From: Chachezhania antarctica
Lineage (GTDB): Bacteria > Pseudomonadota > Alphaproteobacteria > Rhodobacterales > Rhodobacteraceae
Assembly (NCBI RefSeq): GCF_003646465.1
Contig: NZ_QZEX01000001.1
Span: forward strand, 582,236-646,235
Direction: 5' to 3'
Length of the DNA: 64,000 nucleotides
Part shown: piece after piece, positions 1 to 7,589 of the stretch
How the letters are laid out: every line of letters starts with the position of its first letter
How positions within the stretch are numbered: the stretch's first letter is position 1
Program-made: the position numbers and the translations under genes
The notes under the pieces: generated by a model
What the model saw: only the letters and a program-made list of their open reading frames with translations
Database searches by the model: none
What the model was told of the DNA's origin: nothing

Positions 1-48
1 ATGATCTGGTCGGGCGGGCGATGTTGTCCACAAGATATTGACCGGGTC

Positions 49-456
49 TTAACCCGAGACCGGGGTGCAATCGTACTGGAACGTCTCCGTCGTCGCGTCG
101 TTCCAGACGGGCAACCCGGCACAGGCATAGCTGGCCGCCAGCGCCGCAGGGGGCCGCGACCTGGCCGTGCAGGACAGAGAGGCCACGGCCAACGACTGGT
201 CGCCGTCCAGCCGCCGGACGCGGCAACCGCTGACCATTTCTATCGCGACGGCGGCCTTGGCCATGGTCTCGTACCGTTTCGGGAAGGCTTCGGTGTTCAT
301 GCGCATCGCCTGCGCCTTGTCGCCCGCAAAGCGGATATCGAAGGTGCTGCCGTTCACTGCCAGGCGCTGCACCGGCGCACCCCGGAAAGCGGGGCCGGGG
401 GCGTTGCAGGCGACAATGGCGAGGGCCAGCAGCTGGGCGATGGCGATACGGATCAT
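49..456 (-). CDS. Small putative lipoprotein, unrecognised
   Basis: A 135-residue protein opening with a short signal peptide that ends in a lipobox (IVAC, Cys near residue 17), so it is predicted to be lipidated and held in the periplasm or at a membrane. The mature part has four further cysteines, in GCRVRR, SCTARS, YACAG and YDCTP, which suggests two disulfides. I recognise no family. It lies downstream of the F0 operon on the same strand but is separated from it by a strong intrinsic terminator, so it is probably transcribed on its own. The ATG at 456 is the only start that keeps the signal peptide. Confidence 0.7.
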   Translation of the reverse strand: MIRIAIAQLLALAIVACNAPGPAFRGAPVQRLAVNGSTFDIRFAGDKAQAMRMNTEAFPKRYETMAKAAVAIEMVSGCRVRRLDGDQSLAVASLSCTARSRPPAALAASYACAGLPVWNDATTETFQYDCTPVSG

Positions 457-510
457 GCCGGCAGGTTAGCGCAAACGTGGTTAAGAAAGCCTTATCGCCA
501 CGCGGCCCGG

Positions 511-545
511 AAACGAAAAACGCCCGGCCGATCGGGCCGGGCGTT
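511..545 (-). terminator. Intrinsic terminator of the F0 ATP synthase operon
   Basis: AACGCCCGGCC (519-529) pairs perfectly with GGCCGGGCGTT (535-545) around a 5-nt loop. Read on the minus strand, the hairpin is followed by TTTTTCGTTT. It lies 24 bases after the atpF stop codon. Confidence 0.85.
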
Positions 546-568
546 CTGAATTTCGGTCGCGGGCGAGA

Positions 569-1150
569 TCAGTGGAGCTTCTTGCCCACGGTGTCGATAC
601 CGTCGTCGATCAGCTTGTTCGCATCCTTGGCGTCCATCTGCTTGGCAAGAACCTTGCCGGCAGCTTCGACCGAGATCACGATCGCCTGGTCGCGGACTTC
701 CTTGATCGCGGCGGCTTCGGCCGATGCGATCTGGTCCTGCGCGGATTGCAGGCGGCGTTCGATGGACCGCTTCAGTTCCTGTTCGGACATTTCGGCCGTG
801 GCGGCTGCATCTTCCTTGGCGGTCTTGACGATCTGGTCTGCCAGACCCTTTACCTCGGCATGCTTGCGTTCGAACGACGCCAGCAGGGCCTGCGCTTCTT
901 CACGCAGGGCACGCGCTTCGTCGAGCTCGTTCTTGATGCCTTCGGCGCGCTTGTCGAGCAGGTTGCCCACGATCTTGGGGACACCCACGTACAGCAGGAT
1001 GCCGATGAAGATCAGGAAGGCGATCAGGACGATGAAGTTGGTGTTGCTGAGCGAAAAGAACGGGCCGGTTGCGGCGAGCGCGGGGCCGGCAAGCAGGCCA
1101 AGGCCCAGCGTTGCGGTCGCGGTGCTAAGTGCGCGTGCCATCAGCGTCAT
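569..1150 (-). CDS. atpF: F0F1 ATP synthase subunit b
   Basis: Peripheral-stalk subunit b of the F-type ATP synthase, linking membrane F0 to F1. The 193-residue protein starts with a hydrophobic signal-like stretch (about residues 5-27), then the usual single membrane anchor ([19 protein letters not shown], about 37-57) and a long charged Glu/Lys/Ala-rich coiled coil typical of the stalk dimer. The N-terminal extension before the anchor is common in alphaproteobacterial b subunits. It overlaps the upstream b' gene by 4 bases (ATGA) and is the last gene of the operon atpI-atpB-atpE-b'-b. The F1 genes are not in this window, as is usual in this family. Confidence 0.95.
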   Translation of the reverse strand: MTLMARALSTATATLGLGLLAGPALAATGPFFSLSNTNFIVLIAFLIFIGILLYVGVPKIVGNLLDKRAEGIKNELDEARALREEAQALLASFERKHAEVKGLADQIVKTAKEDAAATAEMSEQELKRSIERRLQSAQDQIASAEAAAIKEVRDQAIVISVEAAGKVLAKQMDAKDANKLIDDGIDTVGKKLH

Positions 1151-1689
1151 CCTTTCATCCGGTCTTCGACAGCGGCCTTGACGGCGGCTGCGTCGGCCTT
1201 GCCGCCCAGTGCGGCGACGAGCTCCTCGGCCGTGGCGGTGGCCACTTCGCGGACATTGTCGACGGCCGTGGCACGGATGTCGGCGATGGCCTTTTCCGAT
1301 TCAGCCGCACGCTCGGAGATCTCGGCATCCGCTTGCGCGATGGCTTCGTCGAGCTTGGCCTGGATCTTGGCGCGTTCCTCGCCGGCGATGCGCTGCGCTT
1401 CGGCGCGCGCGTCCGCCAGGGCCTTGTTGTAGTCCTCGTCGGCCTTGGCGGCTTTCGCCTTCAGGTCCTCGGCGGTGGCGAGGTCGTTGGTGATCGTGCC
1501 CTGACGCTCGCCCAGGATGCCCGCGATACGGGGCAGGGCCACGCGCGACAGGATCAGGTAAAGCACCACGAGGGTGACGATCAGCCAGAAAATCTGGTTG
1601 GGAAAAGAGGCGAACTCGAGCTGCGGCATGCCCGCCGATTGCTCGGCTACGGATGCCATCTCTTCTCCGCCATGGGTGTCCGTTGCCAT
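1147..1689 (-). CDS. atpF2: F0F1 ATP synthase subunit b'
   Basis: A second, diverged b-type stalk subunit (180 residues) of the kind found in phototrophs and alphaproteobacteria, where b and b' form a heterodimer. It has a short polar N-terminus, one membrane helix ([20 protein letters not shown], about residues 33-52), then an acidic/alanine-rich coiled coil to the C-terminus. The motif [16 protein letters not shown] and the following [10 protein letters not shown] are characteristic. It sits between atpE and atpF and overlaps atpF by 4 bases, implying coupled translation. The 137-bp gap to atpE is the widest in the operon. Confidence 0.93.
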   Translation of the reverse strand: MATDTHGGEEMASVAEQSAGMPQLEFASFPNQIFWLIVTLVVLYLILSRVALPRIAGILGERQGTITNDLATAEDLKAKAAKADEDYNKALADARAEAQRIAGEERAKIQAKLDEAIAQADAEISERAAESEKAIADIRATAVDNVREVATATAEELVAALGGKADAAAVKAAVEDRMKG

Positions 1690-1826
1690 GTCGTACTCCG
1701 ATCAGGGTTGCGGGCCTTCGTCCCCCGGGTACCCGGAAACGCACGGCCTTCGCAAGACGGGACGTGGCCCGTCCCACCGGGCAACGCATGGCAGCGCTGC
1801 CCGGCCGTAAGGATGGGACGTTCGTC

Positions 1827-2063
1827 TTAGACGGCGAACATCAGCAGCAGAGCGACCAGGAACGAGAAGATGCCCAGTGCTTCTGCAAATGCGATGCCGA
1901 TGAAGAGCGTCGCGGTCTGACCGGCGGCTGCCGAGGGGTTGCGCAGTGCGCCTGCCAGGAAGTTCCCGGCCACGTGGCCCACACCGATTGCTGCGGCGCC
2001 CGAACCGATGCCTGCGAGGCCGGCACCGATGAATTGACCCATTGCTGCGATATCGCCTTCCAT
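1827..2063 (-). CDS. atpE: F0F1 ATP synthase subunit c
   Basis: Proteolipid subunit c of the proton-driven rotor ring. The 78-residue protein has two membrane hairpin helices: the first contains the glycine-rich [17 protein letters not shown], and the second, [23 protein letters not shown], carries the proton-binding Glu in AFAEALG. The polar loop has [10 protein letters not shown] chose the ATG at 2063 (protein [11 protein letters not shown]) because AAGGAG lies 8 bases upstream and the product then has family length. The open frame continues upstream but would add a hydrophilic leader not seen in subunit c. Confidence 0.95.
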   Translation of the reverse strand: MEGDIAAMGQFIGAGLAGIGSGAAAIGVGHVAGNFLAGALRNPSAAAGQTATLFIGIAFAEALGIFSFLVALLLMFAV

Positions 2064-2116
2064 GTCTCTGTTCTCCTTACGATGGAATTGCGTGAAGTCT
2101 GTGTTCAGTGCGGCAG

Positions 2117-2137
2117 GGTGCGTGGTGTCCACGCACC
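2117..2137. repeat. GGTGCGTGG hairpin repeat, copy 1
   Basis: GGTGCGTGG-TGT-CCACGCACC is a perfect 9-bp inverted repeat with a 3-nt loop, lying in the atpB-atpE spacer and ending 7 bases before the atpB stop. The same 9-bp arms recur at 29666-29686 with a different loop. Confidence 0.8.
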
Positions 2138-2144
2138 GCTACCG

Positions 2145-2900
2145 TCAGTGAGCGGGGTGAAGCGCGTCCTTCAGGTAGACGCATGTCAGGATGGTGAAGA
2201 CGTAGGCCTGGATGAAGGCCACCATGATCTCGAGCCCGTAGATCGCGACGACACCCGCGATGGCGATGGGCGAGATCACGGCAACCTGCGCGAAGCCGGC
2301 GAAAACCTTGATCACCGCGTGGCCGGCCATCATGTTCCCGCCCAGTCGGACGGAATGGCTAACGGGGCGCACGAAGTAGGATATCAGTTCGATGATGGCC
2401 AGGACGGGCCGCAGCGCCAGGGGCGCCGAGCTGACCCAGAAGAGGCCAAGGAATTTCGATCCGTTCAGCACGAAGCCCAGAACGGTCACCGTCAGGAACA
2501 CGGCCAGCGCCAGCACGCCGGTCACGGCGATGTGGCTGGTGGTGGTGAAGGCCATCGGCAGCAGGCCAAGGAAGTTGGCCGTCAGGATGAACATGAACAG
2601 CGTCATGATGTACGGGAAGTACTTGATGCCGTCCTTGCCCGTGACATCCTCGACCATCTTGTAGACGAAGCCGTAGGTCAGTTCCGCGATCGACTGTCCG
2701 CGTGTCGGGACGAGGGCCCGGCGCGATGTCGGCAGGACCAGGAGTGCCACCACGGCCAGGATCCCAAGCGCCATCCAGAGCGTCGCGTTGGTCGGCGTGT
2801 ACCAGGAAAAATCACCGTCGCCGAACAGCGGCTTGATGATGAACTGGTCCATCGGGTGGAAGGCAAGGCTGGACCCGTCGGAATGCGCGTCAGTGGCCAT
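2145..2900 (-). CDS. atpB: F0F1 ATP synthase subunit a
   Basis: Subunit a (251 residues) forms the proton half-channels against the c ring. It has five to six membrane segments. The essential arginine is in [14 protein letters not shown] (about residue 183), and the conserved [15 protein letters not shown] block is intact, as is the C-terminal [19 protein letters not shown] helix. The N-terminal [12 protein letters not shown] is typical of alphaproteobacterial AtpB. It is second in the operon, 28 bases after atpI. Confidence 0.95.
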   Translation of the reverse strand: MATDAHSDGSSLAFHPMDQFIIKPLFGDGDFSWYTPTNATLWMALGILAVVALLVLPTSRRALVPTRGQSIAELTYGFVYKMVEDVTGKDGIKYFPYIMTLFMFILTANFLGLLPMAFTTTSHIAVTGVLALAVFLTVTVLGFVLNGSKFLGLFWVSSAPLALRPVLAIIELISYFVRPVSHSVRLGGNMMAGHAVIKVFAGFAQVAVISPIAIAGVVAIYGLEIMVAFIQAYVFTILTCVYLKDALHPAH

Positions 2901-2928
2901 GTCGGTCCTTTCTCCGTCCTCTTGTGCC

Positions 2929-3285
2929 TCAGCCGTCCTTTCGGGACGTGTCGGCGTTGTTCTGTTCGTGCTCGGCCGCGTAGGCCTCGCTTGCCCTTTG
3001 AACCTCGGCCGCGCTGCGCATCATCGTCTTGATGCCGGCCGCGAAGCCAAGGAAGATGAACACGACGATGAAAAGCGGTTTCGTGCCAAGCAGGGTATCG
3101 AGCCCGTATCCCAGTCCGAAACCGATCCCAAGACCGGCCACCAGTTCGATCACCATCCGCCAGGCCAGTTGTGCCTGAGAATGGGCATCCTGCTTCGGAG
3201 GGGGTGGCACACGCGCCTTTTTCGCCGCGTCGAGTTTCGCCTCGAGCTGCGCAAGGCGCTGCCGTTGGTCGTCCTCGTCTGTCAC
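2929..3285 (-). CDS. atpI: ATP synthase subunit I (AtpI/AtpQ-like)
   Basis: A 118-residue protein with a charged coiled-coil-like N-terminus (about residues 5-40) and two hydrophobic segments ([24 protein letters not shown] and [21 protein letters not shown]). This matches the AtpI family, an assembly or Mg-handling accessory of F0. It is first in the F0 operon and is transcribed away from the divergent arsR-like gene, so the operon promoter should lie between 3286 and about 3450. The C-terminus is polar and poorly conserved, as is usual. Confidence 0.88.
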   Translation of the reverse strand: MTDEDDQRQRLAQLEAKLDAAKKARVPPPPKQDAHSQAQLAWRMVIELVAGLGIGFGLGYGLDTLLGTKPLFIVVFIFLGFAAGIKTMMRSAAEVQRASEAYAAEHEQNNADTSRKDG

Positions 3286-3373
3286 CGCCTACTCCTTCGC
3301 AGGGTTGCCGTTGTGCTAAGGCCGGGGGGCGGGTGAGTCAATCGCGATACGACCGGCGTGGGTGAAATGGTAA

Positions 3374-3398
3374 GGCATTGAAAATAATATGAAATGCC
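3374..3398. promoter_or_regulatory. AT-rich inverted repeat between atpI and arsR-like gene
   Basis: GGCATT and AATGCC face each other across 13 bases of A/T-only-rich DNA in the 188-bp divergent region. Its AT content stands out from the GC-rich surroundings and it could be an operator or bendable promoter element for the atp operon. No regulator is assigned. Confidence 0.35.
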
Positions 3399-3465
3399 AT
3401 GTAATGACGCGTGACGCCAATCTGCCGCAGGCGCGTGTTACCGCTATCCGGGCAAAACGGCATAT

Positions 3466-3481
3466 TCAACCAAATGGTTGA
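3466..3481. promoter_or_regulatory. Putative ArsR-type operator overlapping the start codon
   Basis: TCAACCA-AA-TGGTTGA is a perfect 7+7 inverted repeat. The ATG proposed for the regulator (3474-3476) is inside it, and ATGGTTGAC encodes Met-Val-Asp. ArsR regulators of the group usually paired with SRPBCC-domain proteins often begin Met-Val-Glu/Asp, which would follow from such an overlap. Confidence 0.6.
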
Positions 3482-3872
3482 CGATCTTCCCCACACGGCG
3501 CTACCGGGCTTTATGGATCACCCTCTCGACATCGTCTTTGCCGCCCTGGCCGACCCGACCCGCCGGGCGATCCTGGCCATGCTGCTGGAAGACGACATGG
3601 CCGTGACCGACGTGGCCGAACCGTTCGAGATGTCGCTGACGGCCATTTCCAAGCACCTGACCATCCTGACCCGCGCGGGCCTGATCGCACAGGAAAAGCG
3701 CGGGCGTGTGAAATGGTGCAAGCTCGATCCCTCGGGTCTGCGGTCGGCCAGTGTCTGGATGCAGGGTTTCGGCCAGTTCGAGCCGGTCCACCTGGACGCG
3801 TTCGAACGCTTCCTTGAACAGGAGCTGGCGCAGGACCTCGATCCGTCCGATGCGGATCCGGTCCGGGAATAG
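3474..3872 (+). CDS. ArsR-family winged-helix regulator
   Basis: A 132-residue DNA-binding repressor-type protein. The HTH core LDIVFAALADPTRRAILAMLLEDDMAVTDVAEPFEMSLTAISKHLTILTRAGLI is the textbook ArsR pattern (here given as the region of about residues 17-70), and the wing RGRVKWCKLDP follows. It belongs to the metal-independent subgroup normally next to SRPBCC/AHSA1 genes, because the CxC metal site is absent. No SRPBCC gene is adjacent; the downstream convergent neighbour is a cupin gene. The start at 3474 is chosen because it lies inside the palindrome at 3466-3481. An alternative ATG at 3513 would give MDHPLDIVF. Confidence 0.85.
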   Translation: MVDDLPHTALPGFMDHPLDIVFAALADPTRRAILAMLLEDDMAVTDVAEPFEMSLTAISKHLTILTRAGLIAQEKRGRVKWCKLDPSGLRSASVWMQGFGQFEPVHLDAFERFLEQELAQDLDPSDADPVRE

Positions 3873-3903
3873 GCCGCGGCGAAAGTTTTTTCCCGGAAAT
3901 CGT

Positions 3904-4257
3904 TCAGATCGCTTCGCGCGTGGCGGCGGTTTCTGCATTGCCGGTGTTCGGCGTGCCCGTCGGTTCGATCAGCAGGAGATGGGCCTCGTCGCGGGCCGCG
4001 GGGCAGTGTTCGACGTCCTTGGGCACCACGAACATCTCTCCCGCCCCCAGCGTCACGGTCCGGTCGCGCAGGCGGATGTCGATTTCGCCTTTCAGCACCA
4101 GGAAGAAATCATCGGTGTCGGCATGGCTGTGCCAGTTGAATGCGCCCTGAACCTTCACCACCATCACGTCGTGGCCATTGAACGTGGTCACGGTCTTGGG
4201 CGACCAGTGGTCATCGAAGGTGGCAAGCTTGTCGGCCAGGTTGATTGCGTCACTCAT
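3904..4257 (-). CDS. Small cupin-domain protein
   Basis: A 117-residue single-domain cupin. The first cupin motif, WHSHADTDDFFLVLKGE (about residues 42-58), supplies two His and one Glu metal ligands. The second motif, around GEMFVVPKDVEHCPAA, supplies the last His. Related proteins are described as cupin 2 or mannose-6-phosphate-isomerase-like, without a defined substrate. The start at 4257 has AAGGAG 7-8 bases upstream. It is the third gene of a tight operon, 11 bases after the EamA transporter gene and downstream of a LysR regulator, so it may act on the compound moved by the transporter. That is inference from position only. Confidence 0.85.
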   Translation of the reverse strand: MSDAINLADKLATFDDHWSPKTVTTFNGHDVMVVKVQGAFNWHSHADTDDFFLVLKGEIDIRLRDRTVTLGAGEMFVVPKDVEHCPAARDEAHLLLIEPTGTPNTGNAETAATREAI

Positions 4258-4268
4258 GACGTTCTCCT

Positions 4269-5186
4269 TCATGTCTCGGCAACGGCGACCTTCGGCGCCT
4301 CTTCGTCGCGCAGCAGGATCAACAGCGCGATGATGGTCAGCCCGATCCCGATCAGGATCATCGGCGGGGGCACGTCGCCGCCAAGGGCCACTTCCCACAG
4401 GATCACCCAGGACGGCGACAGGTAGGTATAGGCCATCACCTTGGCCGACGGAATCCGGAGCGTCGCGAATTGCAGCAGCACGAAGGTGGCGGCGCTGGCG
4501 AAGATCGCAAGGTATAAAAGCCCGACCCAGAACAGCGTCGGCAGCGTGGCCCAGTCGATGGCGCGCAGTTCCGGCCAGCCATAGCCGGTCAGGATCACGA
4601 TGCCGGCCAGCAACATGCCGAAGGTGAAGACGACGGGCGGCTCCCCCCGGTTCAGCTTGCGCACAAGCGGGGTATAGATCGCGTGGCTGATACAGCCGAT
4701 GAAATAGATGATCTCGCCCCTCTGGATGTCCAGGGCGATGAAATCGGCCCAGTCGGCCCGGAAGATGACCCACAGCGCGCCGATCCCGCCGATGGACAGC
4801 CCCAGTGCCATCCGGGGCGTCGTGATCTGTCGCAGGATCAGGTAACCGAAGCCGGCGGTCAGAATCGGTGTCAGCGTGAACACGGCCGAGGCGCTGACCG
4901 GATCGATTGTCTTGAGCGCTTCGAGCATCAGCACGAAGTACAAAGCGAACACACCGCCCAGCACCACGAAGCGCCACGGCGCGCGGAAATGTTCGCGCTT
5001 CAGCCCGGTGGTGGAGAGGGCGGCAATGCCGATCACCAGCCCGGCGATCATGAAGCGCATCGCATTGATCGCGACCGGCCCGGCATCGTTCGCGATCCGC
5101 GTGCCCAGCGAAAACGACCCGGCGATGAGGAACGAAAAGACCAGCATCGCCAGGTGACCCTGGGCGGCGCGACTCACGTGGCCCAT
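4269..5186 (-). CDS. EamA (DMT) family transporter
   Basis: A 305-residue inner-membrane exporter-type permease with ten predicted helices arranged as two EamA repeats. Typical repeat landmarks are INAMRFMIAGLVIG, KTIDPVSASAVFTLTPILTA and, in the second half, LRIPSAKVMAYTYLSPSWVILWE. DMT proteins export metabolites or amino-acid-like compounds; the substrate cannot be read from sequence. I chose the ATG at 5186 (MGHVSRAAQGHLAML), which puts the first helix near the N-terminus. It overlaps the end of the upstream lysR gene by 13 bases, indicating co-transcription and probably translational coupling. Confidence 0.88.
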   Translation of the reverse strand: MGHVSRAAQGHLAMLVFSFLIAGSFSLGTRIANDAGPVAINAMRFMIAGLVIGIAALSTTGLKREHFRAPWRFVVLGGVFALYFVLMLEALKTIDPVSASAVFTLTPILTAGFGYLILRQITTPRMALGLSIGGIGALWVIFRADWADFIALDIQRGEIIYFIGCISHAIYTPLVRKLNRGEPPVVFTFGMLLAGIVILTGYGWPELRAIDWATLPTLFWVGLLYLAIFASAATFVLLQFATLRIPSAKVMAYTYLSPSWVILWEVALGGDVPPPMILIGIGLTIIALLILLRDEEAPKVAVAET

Positions 5187-6052
5187 TCCTTCGACCGCGC
5201 CTTCAGGAACGACAGGAACGCCTGAACCTTGGTGGTACGGTGGAGATCTACATGGGTGACCAGCCACAGGGGCGATTCCCATTCCGGCCGCGGCGGCAGC
5301 ACCTGCACCAGGTCATCGCGGCCGGTCACTTCCCAGCAGGGCAGGAAGCCCATGCCCGCGCCGGCAAAGACGGCATCGCGCAGCACGTTGTCGGCATTGG
5401 CGCGGAAAGTCACCTGATCCTCGCGCACCCGCTCGCGCAGCCAGATATTGAAGGGTGCCCGGCTTTCGGGGTTGTCGAAGGAGACGAAACGGTGGCCATC
5501 AAAGTCGGCCTCGCTTTCGGGTTTGCCCTCGCGGTCGACATAGTCCTTGCTGGCGTAAAGCCCGACGCGCTGGCGGATGAAAGGCTGCACCACGTTGTCC
5601 GGCTGATCGGGGACGGAGCCCGCGCGGATCGCGACATGCGCCTCGCCATACTCCAGCCGGAACAGCCGCGGCCCGGTCATCAGCTTCACCTGCACCCGCG
5701 GGTTTTCGCGCTGGAAATCCGAAAGCGTCGGTACCAGCAACGGCCCAAGTCCTGCCAGAGATGTCACCACCAGTTCGCCCGCGACGTCGGCGCCTTGGCC
5801 CTTCAGGCGGGCGGTCAACTGGCTGAACTGGTCCTCGGTCGTCTGGGCGACGCGCAACAGGTCGTCACCCGCTTCGGTCGGCGTATAGCCGCGGGCATGG
5901 CGGTGGAAGAGCTTCACGCCAAGGCTGGTTTCCAGCGCGTCGATATGGCGGATGACGGTTGCGTGGTGTACGCCCAGCACCTCGGCCGCACCGCTGACCG
6001 TCCCGATCCGGGCCACCTGGAAGGCGGTGCGCACCTCGTCCCAATTGTTCAT
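5174..6052 (-). CDS. LysR-family transcriptional regulator
   Basis: A 292-residue LTTR. The N-terminal winged HTH (about residues 8-65: VSGAAEVLGVHHATVIRHIDALE, then LFHRHARGYTPTEAGDDLL) is followed by a periplasmic-binding-like effector domain. Unlike most LTTRs it is co-directional with, and overlaps, the gene it most likely controls (the EamA transporter), and it would be the first gene of a lysR-eamA-cupin operon. The start at 6052 (MNNWDEVRTAF) puts the HTH at the usual distance from the N-terminus. The inducer is unknown. Confidence 0.88.
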   Translation of the reverse strand: MNNWDEVRTAFQVARIGTVSGAAEVLGVHHATVIRHIDALETSLGVKLFHRHARGYTPTEAGDDLLRVAQTTEDQFSQLTARLKGQGADVAGELVVTSLAGLGPLLVPTLSDFQRENPRVQVKLMTGPRLFRLEYGEAHVAIRAGSVPDQPDNVVQPFIRQRVGLYASKDYVDREGKPESEADFDGHRFVSFDNPESRAPFNIWLRERVREDQVTFRANADNVLRDAVFAGAGMGFLPCWEVTGRDDLVQVLPPRPEWESPLWLVTHVDLHRTTKVQAFLSFLKARSKEWAT

Positions 6053-6296
6053 AGGCGTGTCGTCCTCTGGCACGGTCGGGGCGTCGGTTGGATGATCGTA
6101 CCTTCCGACACGACGCCCGGACCCGAAGGTCTGCTGCCCAGAAGTGCCAAGCCGTGCACAGGCCTGCAAGGCCAAACTGACCCGTCGCCGTCGCACAAAC
6201 GCGTGGGAGGTCCGGAATTCTGGTATACTCCTGGTCGCTATTGCAGCGCATACTTCCGTTTATTTATTTGAGAAATTTGCATGGGATGGACCGTTA

Positions 6297-7112
6297 ATGG
6301 ACGATCGTGACGTACAGATGACGATGGCCGCCGCCGGATACTACAACGGCGGCATCGACGGGATCATCGGGCCGAAATCCTGGGCGGCCGTCGCCGGAAT
6401 CGAGACCGAGTTCAAGAACAGGTACAGGTTCGACCCGGCGGGATCCTACGAGAACCGGCGTCTCGTGGCGGCGCTGCAGGCCTGCCTGAACAAGCTGGGG
6501 TTCGAGCCCGGAACGATCGACGGATGGGTCGGCCCCAACACGGAAGAAGCCTTGAACGCGTTCCTCTTCAAGAAGACGACCGGCCGGGACGAAGTGATCC
6601 CGCGCGAACGGGTCTCCGGCGCGCCGGGCGGGGCCGCCATCCCGAAGCAGAGCGAGGTCGCCGCGGTATACGGTCGTCCCGGGGCCGAGGTCGAGCGGAG
6701 GCTGAAAACGATCGAGCTGCCGTTCTCGCTGCGCATCGACTGGAACCTGCGCCAGACGGCGCGGCGCATCCGGGTGCATGAAGAGGCGGCGGACCAGTTG
6801 AAGGCAGCGCTGGTCGCGGTCCGGGACCACTACGGCCCGGCCCGGATGAACGAGCTTGGGATCGACCGGTACGCAGGCTGTTACAACCACCGCAAGATCC
6901 GCGGCGGCACGTCGTGGTCGATGCATGCCTATGGCTGCGCCATCGACTTCTATGCCGCCCCAAACGGCCTGCGCACCCGCTGCCCCGATGCGTTGTTCTG
7001 CAAGCCGGACTACACGGATTTTCTGGATATCATGGAAGCCCATGAATGGCTGCCGGCGATCCGGCTGTGGGGCGCCGACGCGATGCACTTCCAACGCGCC
7101 CGGCTGGATTGA
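6297..7112 (+). CDS. Peptidoglycan-binding / M15-type D,D-peptidase (endolysin-like)
   Basis: A 271-residue protein with two N-terminal peptidoglycan-binding-like repeats (GYYNGGIDGIIGPKSWAAV, about 10-30, and LGFEPGTIDGWVGPNTEEAL, about 67-86) and a C-terminal M15/VanY-like peptidase. The zinc ligands His and Asp are visible in SMHAYGCAIDF and the last His in DAMHFQ. Two cysteine pairs (CYNH; TRCPDALFCK) flank the site. There is no signal peptide from the chosen ATG, which is the pattern of phage endolysins rather than housekeeping carboxypeptidases. No holin or phage gene is adjacent. The upstream 60 bases are unusually AT-rich, hinting at acquisition or an unusual promoter. Confidence 0.78.
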   Translation: MDDRDVQMTMAAAGYYNGGIDGIIGPKSWAAVAGIETEFKNRYRFDPAGSYENRRLVAALQACLNKLGFEPGTIDGWVGPNTEEALNAFLFKKTTGRDEVIPRERVSGAPGGAAIPKQSEVAAVYGRPGAEVERRLKTIELPFSLRIDWNLRQTARRIRVHEEAADQLKAALVAVRDHYGPARMNELGIDRYAGCYNHRKIRGGTSWSMHAYGCAIDFYAAPNGLRTRCPDALFCKPDYTDFLDIMEAHEWLPAIRLWGADAMHFQRARLD

Positions 7113-7187
7113 GCCTTCAGGGAGAGAGGCCGGCGAAACGATGCGCCCGGGGCTGGGGGCTCTGCCCCCGCCGCACCTGCGATGCGA

Positions 7188-7268
7188 CTCCCCCGGAGTA
7201 TTTGGAAAGAGAAGAAGGGACAGGAGCACCGGGGCTTCTTCTCTTCTGAAATACTCCCGCAGGGGGGC
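7188..7268. terminator. Large imperfect stem-loop between convergent genes
   Basis: The left arm at 7194-7217 (CGGAGTATTTGG then AAAGAGAAGAAG) pairs with the right arm at 7235-7259 (CTTCTTCTCTTC then TGAAATACTCCCG) with one or two bulges. The stem is extended by CCCCC/GGGGG outside. It lies between the 3' ends of the M15 peptidase and the DUF1674 gene and could end both transcripts. Its composition resembles intergenic palindromes I associate with Rhodobacteraceae. Confidence 0.6.
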
Positions 7269-7327
7269 GGCGCAACGCCCGGACATCGTATCGGTGAACG
7301 TGCCGTGTGCCCGCGGGCGGAAGGGGC

Positions 7328-7513
7328 CTAGAAGTCGATTGCCAGGCCTTTCTTCTCCCAGTCGCCGTAGCGGACGGGTTCCGGGCCGTCGCGGCCACCC
7401 AGTTCCTTCGGGAGGTCGGGATCGTATTCTGCGGCCTTGCGGCGCGCCTCGGCCTCGGCCAGCGCGCGTTTTGCGGCGGGGGAGAGTTCCCTTTCGGGCG
7501 TGGTCTCGGTCAT
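7328..7513 (-). CDS. DUF1674 protein (SDHAF4-like)
   Basis: A 61-residue protein with the C-terminal DUF1674 signature ELGGRDGPEPVRYGDWEKKGLAIDF; the final DWE-x-KG-x-x-DF is the family hallmark. Eukaryotic members (SDHAF4/Sdh8) chaperone the flavinylated succinate dehydrogenase subunit. Alphaproteobacterial members are thought to do the same, though that is not shown by this sequence. The N-terminal half is Ala/Glu-rich and likely helical or disordered. Start at 7513 with AAGGAAG upstream. It diverges from rsmB. Confidence 0.88.
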   Translation of the reverse strand: MTETTPERELSPAAKRALAEAEARRKAAEYDPDLPKELGGRDGPEPVRYGDWEKKGLAIDF

Positions 7514-7589
7514 GGCGGCTTCCTTTCCCGTTACCTCGTGATATACGCCTGCGGTTGCCGCTGACAAGCGGCGGGGCAAGAGGCGCACG

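Noticed and set aside
3286-3473. Definite atp operon promoter
   Set aside because: TTGACT with a 17-base spacer to TAGCAC on the minus strand is too poor at -10 to call.
6297-7112. Gene-transfer-agent or prophage cluster
   Set aside because: Only one lysin-like gene is present; no capsid, portal, terminase or holin genes are nearby.
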